A DNA stretch of 64,000 nt, taken from the NCBI RefSeq assembly GCF_040183065.1, contig NC_091117.1, positions 121,292,226 to 121,356,225 on the forward strand, written 5' to 3'. This document shows positions 63,753-64,000 of the stretch, piece by piece. This DNA comes from Periplaneta americana. Its lineage: Eukaryota > Arthropoda > Insecta > Blattodea > Blattidae. Both the position numbers and the translations under genes were made by a program. The stretch's first letter is position 1; each line of letters begins with the position of its first letter. The notes beneath the pieces were generated by a model, which worked only from the letters and a program-made list of their open reading frames with translations, did no database searches and was not told the DNA's origin.

Positions 63753-63892
63753 GTATACCGGGTGTAGATATTTGGGAAGAGGACCTACTAGGACCACCAT
63801 CAGTGCCAGAACCTATCACAATGTCACCTGATTTCTTACTGCCCGTGAACTACCACGAAACACGACTAACACAAGCGAGTATTAATCTGTAA
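63753..63892 (+). CDS. Candidate terminal coding exon of an unrecognised gene
   Basis: After a T-rich tract and acceptor-like tatttAG (63751-63752), an open frame reads IPGVDIWEEDLLGPPSVPEP and MSPDFLLPVNYHETRL, ending TAA at 63892. The composition (acidic, Pro-rich, no low complexity) is unlike the surrounding transposon debris. I cannot name the product. No poly(A) signal is visible before the window edge. Low confidence. Confidence 0.25.
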
Positions 63893-64000
63893 CAGGCTGT
63901 TCGTTGTTCCTTTCCATGTACAAAACAGGCCCATATATTGAATATGTTTATTCCCTTTTTTATTAGGAGGTCCTCAAAATATTACAACCAGCCTATTAGT

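Overview
This window is from an animal nuclear genome, almost certainly an insect. The evidence is AT-rich non-coding DNA, many decayed eukaryotic transposons, tRNA-derived SINEs and one chitin-binding peritrophin-type gene. From remembered family resemblance, the SINE and LINE families fit a cockroach (Blattodea, perhaps Periplaneta). No database search was possible, so the species is an inference.

Only one convincing host gene is present. At 53578-55872 (+) there is a secreted, repeat-built protein with six peritrophin-A (CBM14) modules joined by acidic Ser-Gly-rich linkers, followed by a poly(A) signal at 56099. A possible terminal exon of a second gene lies at the right edge (63753-63892), weakly supported. 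Everything else that can be named is mobile or repetitive DNA.

Layout. 1-2394: left-truncated, frameshifted ZMYM1-like hAT (-). 2820-3035: scrap of another hAT. 3240-9155: a Tc1/IS630-like transposase gene split in two, with about 4.7 kb of nested insertions between the halves (about 118-bp inverted arms, a deleted piggyBac, two SINEs, two opposed mariner fragments, a GTF2IRD2-like hAT and a palindromic MITE). 9.2-20 kb: mostly AT-rich DNA with SINEs, LINE scraps, a possible MULE scrap, a new-looking inverted-repeat element (12246-13220) and a clean hAT MITE with an 8-bp duplication (17431-17842). 20171-22852: second copy of the ZMYM1-like hAT, interrupted by a deleted Harbinger element. 23-32 kb: SINEs, RTE-like and CR1/Jockey-like LINE remnants and the remains of an LTR with a Lys-type primer site. 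32475-33420: LINE-like insertion with a 16-bp duplication. 36.9-37.95 kb: decayed hAT. 38624-40617: about 29 copies of a 69-bp tandem repeat. 42438-51011: nearly complete Ty3/gypsy-type retrotransposon on the minus strand, with near-identical 1.09-kb LTRs. 53.6-56.1 kb: the peritrophin-like gene. 56.2-64 kb: a young SINE, a Tigger/pogo remnant, a second hAT MITE, and a LINE RNase H region split by a 962-bp hAT deletion derivative.

The most informative signals are: (1) a textbook -1 ribosomal frameshift signal at the gag/pol junction of the gypsy-type element (GGGAAAC, 7-nt spacer, 10-bp stem); (2) the peritrophin-like protein, whose five repeated modules all lack one canonical cysteine, carry extra ones, and are joined by linkers with acidic Ser-Gly dipeptides like glycosaminoglycan attachment sites; (3) several insertions with exact target-site duplications that allow the order of events to be read; and (4) duplicated primer-binding-site/LTR-edge segments in two different LTR elements.
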